Of a stretch of DNA of 64,000 bases, positions 34,153 to 44,019 are shown piece by piece. The stretch lies in NCBI RefSeq assembly GCF_900215535.1, contig NZ_OCND01000006.1, positions 248,001-312,000 on the forward strand. The letters run 5' to 3'. The notes under the pieces are model-generated. The model had not been told where the DNA came from and made no database searches. It saw only the letters and a list, made by a program, of their open reading frames with translations. Numbering within the stretch: the first letter of the stretch is position 1; every line of letters begins with the position of its first letter. The position numbers were made by a program, and so were the translations under genes. The stretch is from Pseudoxanthomonas wuyuanensis. GTDB lineage: Bacteria; Pseudomonadota; Gammaproteobacteria; Xanthomonadales; Xanthomonadaceae.

Positions 34153-36807
34153 CTAGTTTAGACGTTCGGCCACCCAATCGCGAACGCCCTGCAGGGCCGT
34201 GGCAAGGGCGGGGCCGTCCTCGCCACCACCCTGGGCGAGATCGGGGCGTCCACCGCCCTTGCCCCCAATCTGACTGGCCACATGGGCCAGGAGTTCCCCC
34301 GCCTTGACCCGTCCGGCGGCGCCGCCGCTTACCCCGGCCACCAAGGCGGCCTTGCCGCCACTGGCGCCGGCCAACACGACCACCGCATCCCCCAACTGTT
34401 GCTTGAGGCGATCGACCGCATCGCGCAGGGCCTTGGCGTCGAAACCTTCCAGCCGGGCCGCCAGCACCTTCACGCCGTTGACCTCCTGCGCCGAACCGGC
34501 CAGGTCGGCGGTGGCGCCGGAAGCGGCCTTCGCCCGCAACGCCTCCAGTTCCCGTTCCAGCTTCTTCTGCCGCTCGGCCAGCGCACGAACCTTGTCCACC
34601 ACGTCGCCGGCATTGCCGCCCAGCACCGCGGCGGCGTCCTGCAACCGTTGCTCCGCGGCCGCCACATAATCCAGCGCGCCCTGCCCGGTCAGCGCCTCAA
34701 GGCGCCTCACCCCGGCCGAAACACCGCCCTCGGCAACGATCTTGAACAGACCGATATCGCCGGTGCGGCCGACGTGGGTGCCGCCGCAAAGTTCGGTGGA
34801 GTAATCGCCCATCTTCAGCACACGGACGTTCTCGCCGTACTTTTCGCCGAACAGCGCCATTGCGCCGAAATCCAGCGCCTCCTGCATGCCCATGTGATGG
34901 ACTTCGGCGGCGTGATTGGCGCGGATCTGGGCATTGACCCGGCGCTCGATCTCGGCCAGCTCCGCCGCCGTCAGCGGCTGGAAATGGGAGAAGTCGAAGC
35001 GCAGCCTGTCCGGGGCCACCAGCGATCCCTTCTGCTGCACATGCGTACCCAGCACCTCGCGCAGCGCGGCATGCAGCAGGTGGGTGGCGGAATGATTGAG
35101 GATGGTGGCGGCGCGGCGCCCGCCGTCAACCGAGGCGAGCACATGGTCGCCCAGCTTCAGCGCCCCCTTGGCCAGCCTGCCGACATGGCCGTGGAACTGG
35201 CCGGCAAGCTTCTGGGTATCGCCGACCTCGAACTCGACGCCCTGCTCCACCAACTGGCCGGTGTCGCCGACCTGGCCGCCGGATTCGGCGTAGAACGGGG
35301 TCCGATCCAGCAGCACCGTGGCTTCATCGCCTTCCGAAATCGCATCGACCGGGCGGCCGTCCTTGAGGATGGCGACCACCTGCAGACCGCCGGCGTCGAG
35401 GTGGTCGTAGCCCAGGAAACCGGTGGGCGAGAGCTGGGCCACCAGATCCGCCGGCAACGTGGCGCCGCCGGCAAACTTGCCCGCCGCGCGCGCGGTTTCG
35501 CGCTGCTGCTCCATCGCCGCCTCGAAACCGGCCATGTCCACCGACAGCCCCCGCTCGCGCGCGATATCGGCGGTCAGATCGACCGGGAAACCGTAGGTGT
35601 CGTAGAGCCGGAAAGCGTCGGCGCCGGGGATGGTTCCGGCGGCGCCCGCACGGGCAGCGACCTCATCGAAAATGCGCATGCCCGAATCCAGGGTTTCGGC
35701 AAAACGCTCTTCCTCGGCCTGCAGGGCGCGCACGACCAGCGCCTGCGCCGCCGGCAGTTCCGGATAGGCATCGCCCATCAGCGCCGACAGCGTGGCGACC
35801 ATCTTGTGGAAGAACGGCTGGCGCACGCCAAGCATCCAGCCGTGGCGCAGCGCGCGGCGGATGATTCGGCGCAGCACATAGCCCCTGCCCTCGTTGGATG
35901 GCAGTACGCCGTCGACGATCAGGAACGCGCAGGCGCGGATGTGGTCGGCGATGACGCGCAGCGACTTGTTCTCGGTGTCGGCGGTGCCGGTCAGTTCGGC
36001 GGCTTTGGCAATCAGGGCCTGGAACAGGTCGATTTCGTAGTTGGTATGAACGTGCTGCAGGATCGCGGCCAGCCGCTCCAGACCCATGCCGGTGTCCACG
36101 CACGGCGCCGGCAGCGGCACCAGCGTGCCGTCGGCCTGGCGGTCGAACTGCATGAACACCAGGTTCCAGATTTCGATGAAGCGATCGCCGTCCTCGTCCG
36201 GAGAACCGGGCGGGCCGCCGGCGATATGCGCGCCGTGGTCGTAGAAGATCTCGGTGCAGGGCCCGCAGGGACCGGTATCGGCCATCTGCCAGAAGTTGTC
36301 CGAGGCGTAGGGCGCGCCCTTGTTGTCGCCGATGCGGACAATGCGCTCGGGCGGGATGCCGATGAGGTCATGCCACAGGGCATAGGCCTCGTCGTCGGTA
36401 TGGTAGACGGTCACCAGCAGGCGTTCGGCCGGCAACTTCCAGACGCCGGTCAGCAGTTCCCAGGCCCACTCGATGGCTTCCTTCTTGAAGTAGTCGCCGA
36501 ACGACCAGTTGCCCAGCATTTCGAAGAAGGTGTGGTGGCGGGCGGTATAGCCGACCGAATCCAGATCGTTGTGCTTGCCGCCAGCCCGCAGGCAGCGCTG
36601 CACGTCGGCGGCCCGCACGTAGCTGCGCTTTTCCGCACCCAGGAACACGTCCTTGAACTGCACCATGCCCGAGTTGGTGAACAGCAGGGTCGGGTCGTTG
36701 CCCGGCACCAGCGGCGCCGATGGCACGATGGTATGGCCCTTGCTGCGGAAAAACTCGAGAAAATCGCTGCGGATCTGCTGTGTGCTGGTCTTGGAAAGGC
36801 TGGTCAT
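34153..36807 (-). CDS. alaS: Alanyl-tRNA synthetase
   Basis: An 884-residue class II synthetase, close to the E. coli length of 876. The catalytic domain begins [19 protein letters not shown] and includes [14 protein letters not shown] and [15 protein letters not shown]. The editing domain has [11 protein letters not shown] and [11 protein letters not shown], and the C-terminal oligomerisation region carries many Gly/Ala segments ([15 protein letters not shown]). The frame is open for 148 more codons upstream, but family similarity starts at the ATG at 36807. It charges tRNA-Ala and hydrolyses mischarged Ser and Gly. recX lies 109 bases upstream on the same strand. Confidence 0.98.
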   Translation of the reverse strand: MTSLSKTSTQQIRSDFLEFFRSKGHTIVPSAPLVPGNDPTLLFTNSGMVQFKDVFLGAEKRSYVRAADVQRCLRAGGKHNDLDSVGYTARHHTFFEMLGNWSFGDYFKKEAIEWAWELLTGVWKLPAERLLVTVYHTDDEAYALWHDLIGIPPERIVRIGDNKGAPYASDNFWQMADTGPCGPCTEIFYDHGAHIAGGPPGSPDEDGDRFIEIWNLVFMQFDRQADGTLVPLPAPCVDTGMGLERLAAILQHVHTNYEIDLFQALIAKAAELTGTADTENKSLRVIADHIRACAFLIVDGVLPSNEGRGYVLRRIIRRALRHGWMLGVRQPFFHKMVATLSALMGDAYPELPAAQALVVRALQAEEERFAETLDSGMRIFDEVAARAGAAGTIPGADAFRLYDTYGFPVDLTADIARERGLSVDMAGFEAAMEQQRETARAAGKFAGGATLPADLVAQLSPTGFLGYDHLDAGGLQVVAILKDGRPVDAISEGDEATVLLDRTPFYAESGGQVGDTGQLVEQGVEFEVGDTQKLAGQFHGHVGRLAKGALKLGDHVLASVDGGRRAATILNHSATHLLHAALREVLGTHVQQKGSLVAPDRLRFDFSHFQPLTAAELAEIERRVNAQIRANHAAEVHHMGMQEALDFGAMALFGEKYGENVRVLKMGDYSTELCGGTHVGRTGDIGLFKIVAEGGVSAGVRRLEALTGQGALDYVAAAEQRLQDAAAVLGGNAGDVVDKVRALAERQKKLERELEALRAKAASGATADLAGSAQEVNGVKVLAARLEGFDAKALRDAVDRLKQQLGDAVVVLAGASGGKAALVAGVSGGAAGRVKAGELLAHVASQIGGKGGGRPDLAQGGGEDGPALATALQGVRDWVAERLN

Positions 36808-36916
36808 CGGTCTGGCGTAGGCTGGGAGGGGCGCGCACCAGCGCCGCGTCCCCGCTAGATGCGGGCGCAGGCTGGAACAGACAACCCAATACCCTAGATT
36901 AGCAGGCCTGTCCGGT

Positions 36917-37414
36917 TCAGTCCTGCGCCCCGCCGCGAAGGGCCGCACGGATGCTGTCGCCTTCGAAGCCGCGCCGGGCCAGCAGGTCCGCCGCTTTCCG
37001 GCGCTGCCCGGCATCGACCAGGCTGCCCGGACCGAAACGGCGGCGGACGAGGTCGCACGCCGTTTCGGTCCAGTCGCCATCGAAAGTGTCCATCGCCGCC
37101 GCGATCGCGTCGCGGTCCAGTCCATGGGTCGCCAGTTCAGCGCGAATCCGCAGCGGCCCGTAACCGCTTCCGACCCGGCTGCGCACCAGGAACTCGGCAA
37201 ACCGCAGATCGCTCTGCCAGCCGTCGCCGGCCAACTGCTGGACGGCGGCATCGGCGTCCTCCTGCATCACACCGCGCGCGGTCAGCTTGCGGGTGAGTTC
37301 CTTCCTGGAATGTTCGCGCCGGGTCAGCAGGCCCAGGGCGCGCTGCACCGGCGTCTGTTCCTGTTGTCCCCGCCGGCGAGCCTTACGTCCATCTTCTTGG
37401 CCAGACCGGTTCAC
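36917..37414 (-). CDS. recX: RecA regulator RecX
   Basis: A 165-residue all-helical protein that binds and modulates RecA filaments. The motifs [40 protein letters not shown] and [15 protein letters not shown] mark the three RecX repeats. The longest frame begins TTG at 37429, but that codon is part of the likely ribosome-binding sequence TTGGAGA; a GTG at 37414 eight bases later is the better start. It lies 49 bases downstream of the recA stop, the usual recA-recX pair. Confidence 0.95.
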   Translation of the reverse strand: MNRSGQEDGRKARRRGQQEQTPVQRALGLLTRREHSRKELTRKLTARGVMQEDADAAVQQLAGDGWQSDLRFAEFLVRSRVGSGYGPLRIRAELATHGLDRDAIAAAMDTFDGDWTETACDLVRRRFGPGSLVDAGQRRKAADLLARRGFEGDSIRAALRGGAQD

Positions 37415-37463
37415 CGTTGCCGTCTCCAATCAGCGCTGCCGCCGCACGCCGGACCGCCGCCGC

Positions 37464-38498
37464 TTATTCGCCGGCATCGGCGTCGCTTTCGCTGGGCTTG
37501 ACCTCCAGCGGCTGGAACTTCTCGCGCAGCTCGGCTTCCAGCCGGGCTGCGATCTGCGGGTTCTCGCGCAGGAAGGTGCGCGAATTGTCCTTGCCCTGGC
37601 CGATGCGTTCATTGCCGTAGCTGTACCAGGCGCCGGCCTTGTCGACCAGCTTGGCCTCCACGCCCATGTCGATCAGTTCGCCCTCGCGGCTGATGCCTTC
37701 GCCGTACAGGATCTCGGTGACGACCTGCTTGAACGGCGGCGCCAGCTTGTTCTTGACCACCTTGATCTTGGTCTGGTTGCCGATGATCTCGTCGCCCTTC
37801 TTGATGGCGCCGATACGGCGGATATCCAGCCGCACCGAGGCGTAGAACTTCAGCGCATTGCCGCCGGTGGTGGTTTCCGGGCTCTGGCCCGGCATCATCA
37901 CGCCGATCTTCATGCGCAACTGGTTGATGAAGATGACGGTGGTATTGGAACGCTTGATGTTGCCGGTCAGCTTGCGCAGGGCCTGGCTCATCAGGCGCGC
38001 CTGCAGGCCGGGCAACTGGTCGCCCATCTCGCCTTCGATTTCCGCCTTGGGAGTAAGCGCCGCGACCGAGTCGATCACCACGATATCGATGGAGCCGGAA
38101 CGCACCAGCATGTCGGCAATTTCCAGCGCCTGTTCGCCGGTATCCGGCTGCGACAGCAGCAGATCGTCGACATTGACGCCCAGCTTGGCGGCATAGATAG
38201 GATCCAGCGCGTGCTCGGCGTCGATGAATGCGGCAGTGCCGCCCTGCTTCTGGCACTGCGCGATGGCCTGCAGGGTCAGCGTGGTCTTGCCGGACGATTC
38301 CGGCCCGTAGATTTCCACCACGCGTCCGCGCGGCAGACCGCCGATACCCAGTGCGATATCCAGCATCAGCGAACCGGTGGGAATGATTTCGACCGGTTCG
38401 ATCACCCGGTCGCCCATGCGCATCACCGAGCCCTTGCCGAACTGGCGCTCGATCTGGGTCAGGGCCACGGAAAGGGCGCGCTTCTTGTTCTCGTCCAT
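37464..38498 (-). CDS. recA: Recombinase RecA
   Basis: A 344-residue ATPase that forms filaments on single-stranded DNA, drives strand exchange and triggers LexA self-cleavage. Walker A is [13 protein letters not shown], and [31 protein letters not shown] and the L2 loop [18 protein letters not shown] follow in order. The ATG at 38498 has GAGGAAA at good spacing. The order lexA-recA-recX-alaS is that of Xanthomonas. No LexA box was found in the 191-base lexA-recA gap, so SOS control may come by read-through from lexA. Confidence 0.98.
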   Translation of the reverse strand: MDENKKRALSVALTQIERQFGKGSVMRMGDRVIEPVEIIPTGSLMLDIALGIGGLPRGRVVEIYGPESSGKTTLTLQAIAQCQKQGGTAAFIDAEHALDPIYAAKLGVNVDDLLLSQPDTGEQALEIADMLVRSGSIDIVVIDSVAALTPKAEIEGEMGDQLPGLQARLMSQALRKLTGNIKRSNTTVIFINQLRMKIGVMMPGQSPETTTGGNALKFYASVRLDIRRIGAIKKGDEIIGNQTKIKVVKNKLAPPFKQVVTEILYGEGISREGELIDMGVEAKLVDKAGAWYSYGNERIGQGKDNSRTFLRENPQIAARLEAELREKFQPLEVKPSESDADAGE

Positions 38499-38626
38499 TG
38501 TCGATTTCCTCGGGGATGATGTTCGGTTGATGCAAGCCTATCGGGCGCCAATCGCACGGATTGCGACGGTGGCGGCCGTGACGGGAATTATCGCCGCCGC
38601 TGCCGGCGATGCCTTCGGTAAAACCC

Positions 38627-38656
38627 GCGGCGCGGAGTCGGAATTTGCCGCGCCGC
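38627..38656 (-). terminator. Hairpin between lexA and recA, possible attenuating terminator
   Basis: A perfect 9-bp GC-rich stem (38627-38635 with 38648-38656) closes a 12-base loop. On the minus strand it is followed by GGGTTTTA. The short T-run suggests a weak or partial terminator that would set the ratio of lexA to recA read-through. Confidence 0.5.
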
Positions 38657-38689
38657 CTTGCCGGAATATTCCCGCAGGCCGGTACGGAC

Positions 38690-39325
38690 TCATCGGTTGG
38701 GCCTCACCAGTCCGCAGTAAAGCCCTTCGATGGCGAAGTCCTGATCCGGCAGCACTTCGATAGGCGCGTAGTCGGGATTGCGTGGCAGCAGACGGATGCG
38801 GTCCTTTCCGATCTTCAACAGCTTGACGGTGATTTCATCGTCGATGCGGGCGACCACGATCTGGCCGGAACGCGCGTCGCCGGTGCGATGCACGCCGATC
38901 AGATCGCCATCGAAGATGCCTTCGTCGCGCATCGAATCGCCCTTGACCCTGAGCAGGTAATCCGGCGCTGGCGCGAAGAAGGCGCGGTCGAGCATGACGT
39001 AGTCGTGGTGGTCGGCGTCGGCGCCGATAGGTGCGCCGGCTGCGACCCGCCCCAGAATCGGCAGGCGCAGCGCGGTGTCGTCGTGCGATACGGCCGGAGC
39101 CGCCGCCGGCGCGGCCGGATGCACCAGCCGGATGCCGCGCGCCTGTCCCGGCACGCGGCGGATCGCCCCGGCTTGCTCCAGCGCTTCCAGGTGGTACTGG
39201 GCGGCGCGGATGCCTTTGAAACCGAAGGCGCGGGCGATTTCGGTCTGCGACGGCGGCGCGCCTTCGCTGTCGATCCGCTCGGCGATCAGCGCCAGGATGG
39301 CTTGCTGGGTTTCGGTCAGGTCCAT
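38690..39325 (-). CDS. lexA: SOS repressor LexA
   Basis: A 211-residue repressor. The N-terminal winged helix-turn-helix (PPSQTEIARAFGFKGIRAAQ) is followed by a linker and the S24 protease domain. The cleavage site lies in GRVAAGAPI (Ala-Gly), the nucleophile Ser in GDSMRDEG, and the general-base Lys in DEITVKLLK. The ATG at 39325 sits two bases from a LexA box and has no ribosome-binding sequence, so the mRNA is probably leaderless. The cinA-lexA-recA arrangement is xanthomonad-like. Confidence 0.97.
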   Translation of the reverse strand: MDLTETQQAILALIAERIDSEGAPPSQTEIARAFGFKGIRAAQYHLEALEQAGAIRRVPGQARGIRLVHPAAPAAAPAVSHDDTALRLPILGRVAAGAPIGADADHHDYVMLDRAFFAPAPDYLLRVKGDSMRDEGIFDGDLIGVHRTGDARSGQIVVARIDDEITVKLLKIGKDRIRLLPRNPDYAPIEVLPDQDFAIEGLYCGLVRPNR

Positions 39326-39327
39326 GG

Positions 39328-39346
39328 TTAGTAGTAATACTACTAA
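39328..39346. promoter_or_regulatory. LexA box (SOS operator)
   Basis: A 19-base palindrome with perfect 9-base arms around one central base, TTAGTAGTA/TACTACTAA. It is the Xanthomonas LexA consensus, not the E. coli CTG-N10-CAG type. It lies directly before lexA and covers the -10 element, as needed for autorepression. Confidence 0.95.
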
Positions 39347-39362
39347 CAAAAACAGGATGCAA
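39334..39362 (-). promoter_or_regulatory. lexA promoter
   Basis: On the minus strand TTGCAT (39357-39362) and TATTAC (39334-39339) are 17 bases apart. The -10 element is inside the LexA box and its end is only eight bases from the ATG, so transcription should start at or next to the start codon. Confidence 0.6.
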
Positions 39363-39375
39363 GCCTTTTCTTCCG

Positions 39376-39873
39376 CTAGCGCGCGATCGCCTCCACGCCC
39401 TGCAGCGCCGCTTCCACCGTTTGCCGGCGCACCGCGTCGCGGTCGCCCTGGAAGTGGAAGACTTCGGCGCGGGCATAGCCGCCGCGGCGCTTCCAGCCGA
39501 CCCAGACGGTACCGACCGGCTTGTCGGCGCTGCCGCCGCCAGGCCCGGCGATGCCGGTCACCGCCACCGCGACGCTGGCCCCGGAATTGACCAGCGCCCC
39601 GGAGACCATCTCGATCACCGTCTCGCGGCTGACCGCGCCGTGGATTTCCAGCGTATGCGGTTGCACGCCCAGCAGCGCCTGCTTGGCCTCGTAGCTGTAG
39701 GCGGCCATGCCGCAGTCGAACCATTCCGACGAGCCGGCGATGTCGGTGACCGCCTTGGCGATCCAGCCGCCGGTACAGCTTTCGGCAGTGACCAGGCGGT
39801 CGCGGGAGGCAAGCAGGCGCGCGCCCAACCGTTCGGCCAGTTGGCGAAGGCGCAGATCGTCAGGGACGGACAT
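39376..39873 (-). CDS. pncC: CinA C-terminal domain protein (nicotinamide-nucleotide amidase)
   Basis: A 165-residue stand-alone CinA-C protein. The family motifs are LVTAESCTGGWIAKAVTD, GAVSRETVIEMVSGAL, VAVAVTGIAGPGGGSADKPVGTV and, near the C-terminus, FQGDRDAVRRQTVEAAL. The enzyme deamidates nicotinamide mononucleotide in the pyridine nucleotide salvage cycle. The N-terminal domain of full-length CinA is absent, as in E. coli PncC. It precedes lexA by 50 bases, but lexA has its own promoter. Confidence 0.92.
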   Translation of the reverse strand: MSVPDDLRLRQLAERLGARLLASRDRLVTAESCTGGWIAKAVTDIAGSSEWFDCGMAAYSYEAKQALLGVQPHTLEIHGAVSRETVIEMVSGALVNSGASVAVAVTGIAGPGGGSADKPVGTVWVGWKRRGGYARAEVFHFQGDRDAVRRQTVEAALQGVEAIAR

Positions 39874-40006
39874 CGGCAGGATACTTGGGGGGAAGTCAGC
39901 GCTTCTTGTAGCCGAAATTCCATCCGCTGTCTGCCCTGGCCGCCCAATGCAGCGGCCCGCCGGATGGCGGGCCGCTGTTGCGACGCGATGCCGTCGGCAG
40001 ATGCCG

Positions 40007-42643
40007 TCAGTAACGGACGCGCAAGGTCATCCCGTAGGTCCGCGGAGCGCCCAGGAACGCGTTGTAGGTATTCAACGGGTCACCGGGCTGCGGGCTGCCG
40101 ACCGCCTGCAGCGGCGCGTCGAAACCGACCTGCACGTAGTCCTTGTCGAAGATGTTCAGACCCCACAACTCCAGCATCCAGCGGCCGTCCTGCGCACCCA
40201 GGCCGATGCGCGCGTTGACCACGGTGAAGGCATCCTGCGTCTTTTCGACGTCCAGGTCCGAGCCGGTGTTGAACTCGGACATGTACTTGGCGCCGATATT
40301 GAAGCGGCCAAGCAGATTGCCGAAGTCGCGTTCGTAGGTCACCGACGCGGTACCCGACCACTCCGGCGCGAAGCTGATCTGGCTGCCGGGCAGCTTGTAC
40401 AGCGGACCGCCGGGGGCGACGAACTCGGACGTCGGCATCTCGTCGCCGTACTTGGTGTCGGCATACATCAGGCCGCCCTGCAGCATCAGCCCGCGCATCG
40501 GCTGCCAGATGATTTCGGTATCCACGCCCTGCGACACCACCTCGGGAATCGAGCGCACCACGAAGCTGGTGCCCAGGAAACTGTTGAGCTGGAAGTCGTC
40601 GTAGGTCTGGTGGAACAAGGTGGCATTCAGCAGCAGGTTGCCGTCGCGCCAGGTGGTCTTGGCGCCCAGCTCGTAGCTGTCGACGAACTCGCCCGGGAAC
40701 GAGGTGTCGTCGACCGGCACGATGCCTGCACTGCCGCTGGACAGGCCGTTGGAGGATTGCACGCGGTCCAGGTTGAAGCCGCCGCCCTTGTAGCCGCGCG
40801 CGGCCGAAGCGTAGGTCATCACATGCTCGTTCCAGCGGTACGCCGCCTTCAGCGTGCCGGACCATTCCTTCTCTTCCATTTCCTGCCGGGTCGAACGGCC
40901 GTTATGCAGCGCATTGGCCCACGGCAGGCACATGAAGCCGGCGATCTGCGGCGCCAGCGCGCCGAACAGCGCCGCCTGCTGCTGCGGCGTCAGCGCGCCC
41001 AGAGGCACCCCTCGCCCTGCTAGCGCTCCCGCCAGCCGCGCGAAGCGGTTGGGATTGGCGGCGCTGGCGTCCTGCAGCATGGTGGCGCAGGCGGCGCTGC
41101 CGTTGGGGTTGCTGTACAGCGAGCTCAGCTCCTTCTTTTCGCGGGTGTAGCGCAGGCCCAGGGTCAGGTCCAGGCTGTCGGTAGCGTGCCAGGTGTTGTT
41201 GGTGAACAACGCCGCGCTCTTGGCGTTCTGCTGGTAGCGGTCCATCGCGCCGAAGCCGGCGAACGGCTGACCGGTGATCTCGCGGAAGAAGTTCTGCGGA
41301 TTGGCCGTATTGATCGGCAATCCCATCGCCGCGATCGCCGGCGCCACCTGGCCGAACACCAGCGTGGACACATAGGGCTCGTAATGCGGGCCGATCTGGT
41401 AGGACTCGTTGCGCTTCAAGTCCTCATCGGAATAGAACATGCCGACCATCCAGTCGACGCGGTCGGTGGCGCCGGTCAGGCGGAATTCCTGGGTGAAGGT
41501 TTCGAACGCGGTCAGCGACTGATCCTCGTCGGCGTTGCGATACAGGATATCGGCGCCGCTGAAATCGAAATCCAGACCGTTGATGGCCTGCCAGTCGCGG
41601 AAGGCGGTAATCGAGGTCAAGGTGGCGCCGTTGAACCACGGCGTATCCCAATTGACCTCGGCGGAAATGCCCTTGTCCTTGATGTCCTGGGTGGTATCGC
41701 GGTTGCTGTAGGCCACGCGCGCAAACGGGTCGCCCGGCTTCGGGAACGGCGGAGTCTGCAACGGCAGCCCGGTACCGCCGGTCAGTCCGTTGATCACCAG
41801 CGAGGTCTGGCCGATGGTGGTCTGCACGGCGGCGCAGCAGTTCTCTTCGCGGCTGGTGTAGTCGGCGATGAAGTTGATGTCCAGGTTGTCGGTGGGCTCG
41901 AACAGCAGCTGCGCACGCAACGAGTGGAAGTTCTGGTCGTTGTCCTCATTCAAGGTGCGCGGACCGTTGCCGGTGCGCACATCCATGAACCCGTCGCGCT
42001 TGCGCTTGGCCGCATAGATGCGGAACGCGGCGTTGTCGCTGAGGGCGTCGTTGTAGGCGCCGGAAACGCCCAGGGCGCCGTAGTTGCCCACCGTGATCTC
42101 GCCTTCGGCACTCTGCGTGTAGCTGGGGCGGCGGGTGATGACGTTGATGACGCCGGCGGAGGTGTTCTTGCCGAACACGGTGCCCTGCGGACCTTTCAGC
42201 ACCTCGATGCGCTCGATTTCGCCGAGATCGCCAAAGCCAACGCCGTTGCGCGGACGGTAGACGCCGTCGATCACCACGCCCACCGACGATTCCAGGCCGG
42301 CGTTGTCGCCGACCGTGCCGATGCCGCGGATGCGGGCGGTGGTCTGCACCTCGCTCTGCGTGCTGGTCACGGTCAGACCCGGCACCAGCACCTGCAGATC
42401 CTTGACGTCGCGCACGCCGGTATCCTGCAGCAGCTGTTCGGGCAGCGCAGTGACCGAGATCGGCACGTTCTGCATCTGTTCTTCGCGCTTCTGCGCGGTC
42501 ACCGTCATGGTGGCCAGCGTGGTGGGCTCGTCCTCGGGCGGGGCCGATGGACTGGCCTGTTGCGCGCGTGCGGCGGGTATTGCGCACAAGGCAGCAAGAA
42601 CTGCCAATGCGAGCACTGTGTGCTGTGGCTTTACGACGACCAT
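40007..42643 (-). CDS. TonB-dependent outer-membrane receptor
   Basis: An 878-residue receptor. The ATG at 42643 is preceded by GGGAGGGGAG. The signal peptide (LALAVLAALCAIPAARA) probably ends near residue 27. A TonB-box-like TMTVTAQKREEQMQN leads into the plug (VPISVTAL, IRGIGTVG, RIEVLKGPQGTVFGKNTSAG), and beta-barrel strands continue to the terminal YGMTLRVRY. The closest pattern is the large xanthomonad and sphingomonad receptor group of unknown substrates. An Ala/Gly-rich insertion around residues 540-570 (GALAGRGVPLGALTPQQQAA) is unusual for an extracellular loop. No transport partner or regulator is adjacent, so the substrate is unknown. Confidence 0.93.
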   Translation of the reverse strand: MVVVKPQHTVLALAVLAALCAIPAARAQQASPSAPPEDEPTTLATMTVTAQKREEQMQNVPISVTALPEQLLQDTGVRDVKDLQVLVPGLTVTSTQSEVQTTARIRGIGTVGDNAGLESSVGVVIDGVYRPRNGVGFGDLGEIERIEVLKGPQGTVFGKNTSAGVINVITRRPSYTQSAEGEITVGNYGALGVSGAYNDALSDNAAFRIYAAKRKRDGFMDVRTGNGPRTLNEDNDQNFHSLRAQLLFEPTDNLDINFIADYTSREENCCAAVQTTIGQTSLVINGLTGGTGLPLQTPPFPKPGDPFARVAYSNRDTTQDIKDKGISAEVNWDTPWFNGATLTSITAFRDWQAINGLDFDFSGADILYRNADEDQSLTAFETFTQEFRLTGATDRVDWMVGMFYSDEDLKRNESYQIGPHYEPYVSTLVFGQVAPAIAAMGLPINTANPQNFFREITGQPFAGFGAMDRYQQNAKSAALFTNNTWHATDSLDLTLGLRYTREKKELSSLYSNPNGSAACATMLQDASAANPNRFARLAGALAGRGVPLGALTPQQQAALFGALAPQIAGFMCLPWANALHNGRSTRQEMEEKEWSGTLKAAYRWNEHVMTYASAARGYKGGGFNLDRVQSSNGLSSGSAGIVPVDDTSFPGEFVDSYELGAKTTWRDGNLLLNATLFHQTYDDFQLNSFLGTSFVVRSIPEVVSQGVDTEIIWQPMRGLMLQGGLMYADTKYGDEMPTSEFVAPGGPLYKLPGSQISFAPEWSGTASVTYERDFGNLLGRFNIGAKYMSEFNTGSDLDVEKTQDAFTVVNARIGLGAQDGRWMLELWGLNIFDKDYVQVGFDAPLQAVGSPQPGDPLNTYNAFLGAPRTYGMTLRVRY

Positions 42644-42872
42644 GTTCTCCCCTCCCAGGGTCATGACGGACGGTGGTAGATGCGGATCAGATACGGCGGA
42701 TAGCGGTTTCTCCGGAATCGGGACCTGCGCAGTGTTCCCCCTGCGTTGCAGCGAAACTAACACTGGTTTCACGGATCGGCATTTTGCAGTGCGTCGATAC
42801 GCCCAATGCCCTCCCGGGATGGGATCCGCCGGCAGGCCGGGCCGAACGGAATCCCGATTACTCATGCATCGG

Positions 42873-43916
42873 CTATGCGGCGCCCGTCCGGGGCTCGAAG
42901 TCCAGGACCACCCGCCCCTCGATTTTCCCTTCGCGCATGCGTTCGAACACGTCGTTGATGTCTTCCAGCGGCGCCGTCGACACCGTGGCATGCACCTGGC
43001 CGCGGGCAGCGAACGCCAGCGACTCCTGCAGATCCAGGCGGCTGCCGACGATCGAACCGCGCACGGTGATGCCATTGAGCACCGTATCGAAAATCGATAA
43101 CGGGAAGTCGCCCGGCGGCAGGCCAACCAGGGCGACGGTGCCGCCGCGCCGCAGCATCCCCTGCGCCTGCGCAAAGGCCCTCGGCGAGACCGCGGTGACC
43201 AGGGCGGCGTGCGCGCCGCCGATGTGCTGCTTCAGGAACGCCGCCGGATCGGTGTTGCGCGCGTTGACGGTCAGCGCCGCGCCCAGCCGCTGCGCCAGCG
43301 CCAGCTTGGCATCGTCCACATCCACCGCGACCACGTTCAGGCCCATGGCCCGCGCGTACTGCACGGCCATGTGGCCCAGTCCGCCAATGCCGGAAATCGC
43401 CACCCAGTCGCCAGGGCGGGCTTCGGTGACTTTCAGCCCCTTGTAGACGGTCACTCCGGCGCACAGCACCGGCGCGATTTCGACGAAGCCCACGTTGTCC
43501 GGCAGCAGGCCGACATAATCGGCGTCGGCCAGCGCGTATTCGGCGAAACCGCCGTTGACCGAATAGCCGCTGTTCTGCTGGCTCTCGCACAGCGTTTCCC
43601 AGCCGCCCAGGCAGTGTTCGCAGTGCCCGCAGGCCGAATACAGCCATGGAATGCCGACCCGGTCGCCCTCACGGACATGGTCCACGCCCGCCCCCACCGC
43701 CACCACATGCCCCACGCCCTCATGGCCCGGGATGAAAGGCGGGTTCGGTTTGACCGGCCAGTCGCCTTCCACCGCGTGCAGATCGGTGTGGCAGACGCCG
43801 CAGGCGGCGATCCTGACCAGGATCTGGCCCGGCCCGACCTGCGGGACGGGAACCTCTTCGATCGTCAGCGGCTGGCCGAAGGTACGGAGGACGGCGGCTT
43901 TCATGGTCTTGCTCAT
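42873..43916 (-). CDS. Zinc-dependent alcohol dehydrogenase (AdhP type)
   Basis: A 347-residue medium-chain dehydrogenase/reductase. The ATG at 43916 follows GGAG at six bases. Catalytic zinc ligands lie in [16 protein letters not shown] and [13 protein letters not shown]; structural zinc Cys residues are in [15 protein letters not shown]. The NAD-binding motif is [13 protein letters not shown]. The sequence resembles propanol-preferring AdhP, which oxidises primary alcohols such as ethanol. It lies 229 bases upstream of the TonB receptor on the same strand, probably as a separate unit. Confidence 0.93.
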   Translation of the reverse strand: MSKTMKAAVLRTFGQPLTIEEVPVPQVGPGQILVRIAACGVCHTDLHAVEGDWPVKPNPPFIPGHEGVGHVVAVGAGVDHVREGDRVGIPWLYSACGHCEHCLGGWETLCESQQNSGYSVNGGFAEYALADADYVGLLPDNVGFVEIAPVLCAGVTVYKGLKVTEARPGDWVAISGIGGLGHMAVQYARAMGLNVVAVDVDDAKLALAQRLGAALTVNARNTDPAAFLKQHIGGAHAALVTAVSPRAFAQAQGMLRRGGTVALVGLPPGDFPLSIFDTVLNGITVRGSIVGSRLDLQESLAFAARGQVHATVSTAPLEDINDVFERMREGKIEGRVVLDFEPRTGAA

Positions 43917-44019
43917 GGGGTTCTCCAGTTGGCAGGAACAGGCTGCAAGCGGCATGTTCCCGCGGGCTGGCGCCGCCGGCATTGACCGGGATCAAGCCCG
44001 CAGCGGCGGCATGCGGAAG

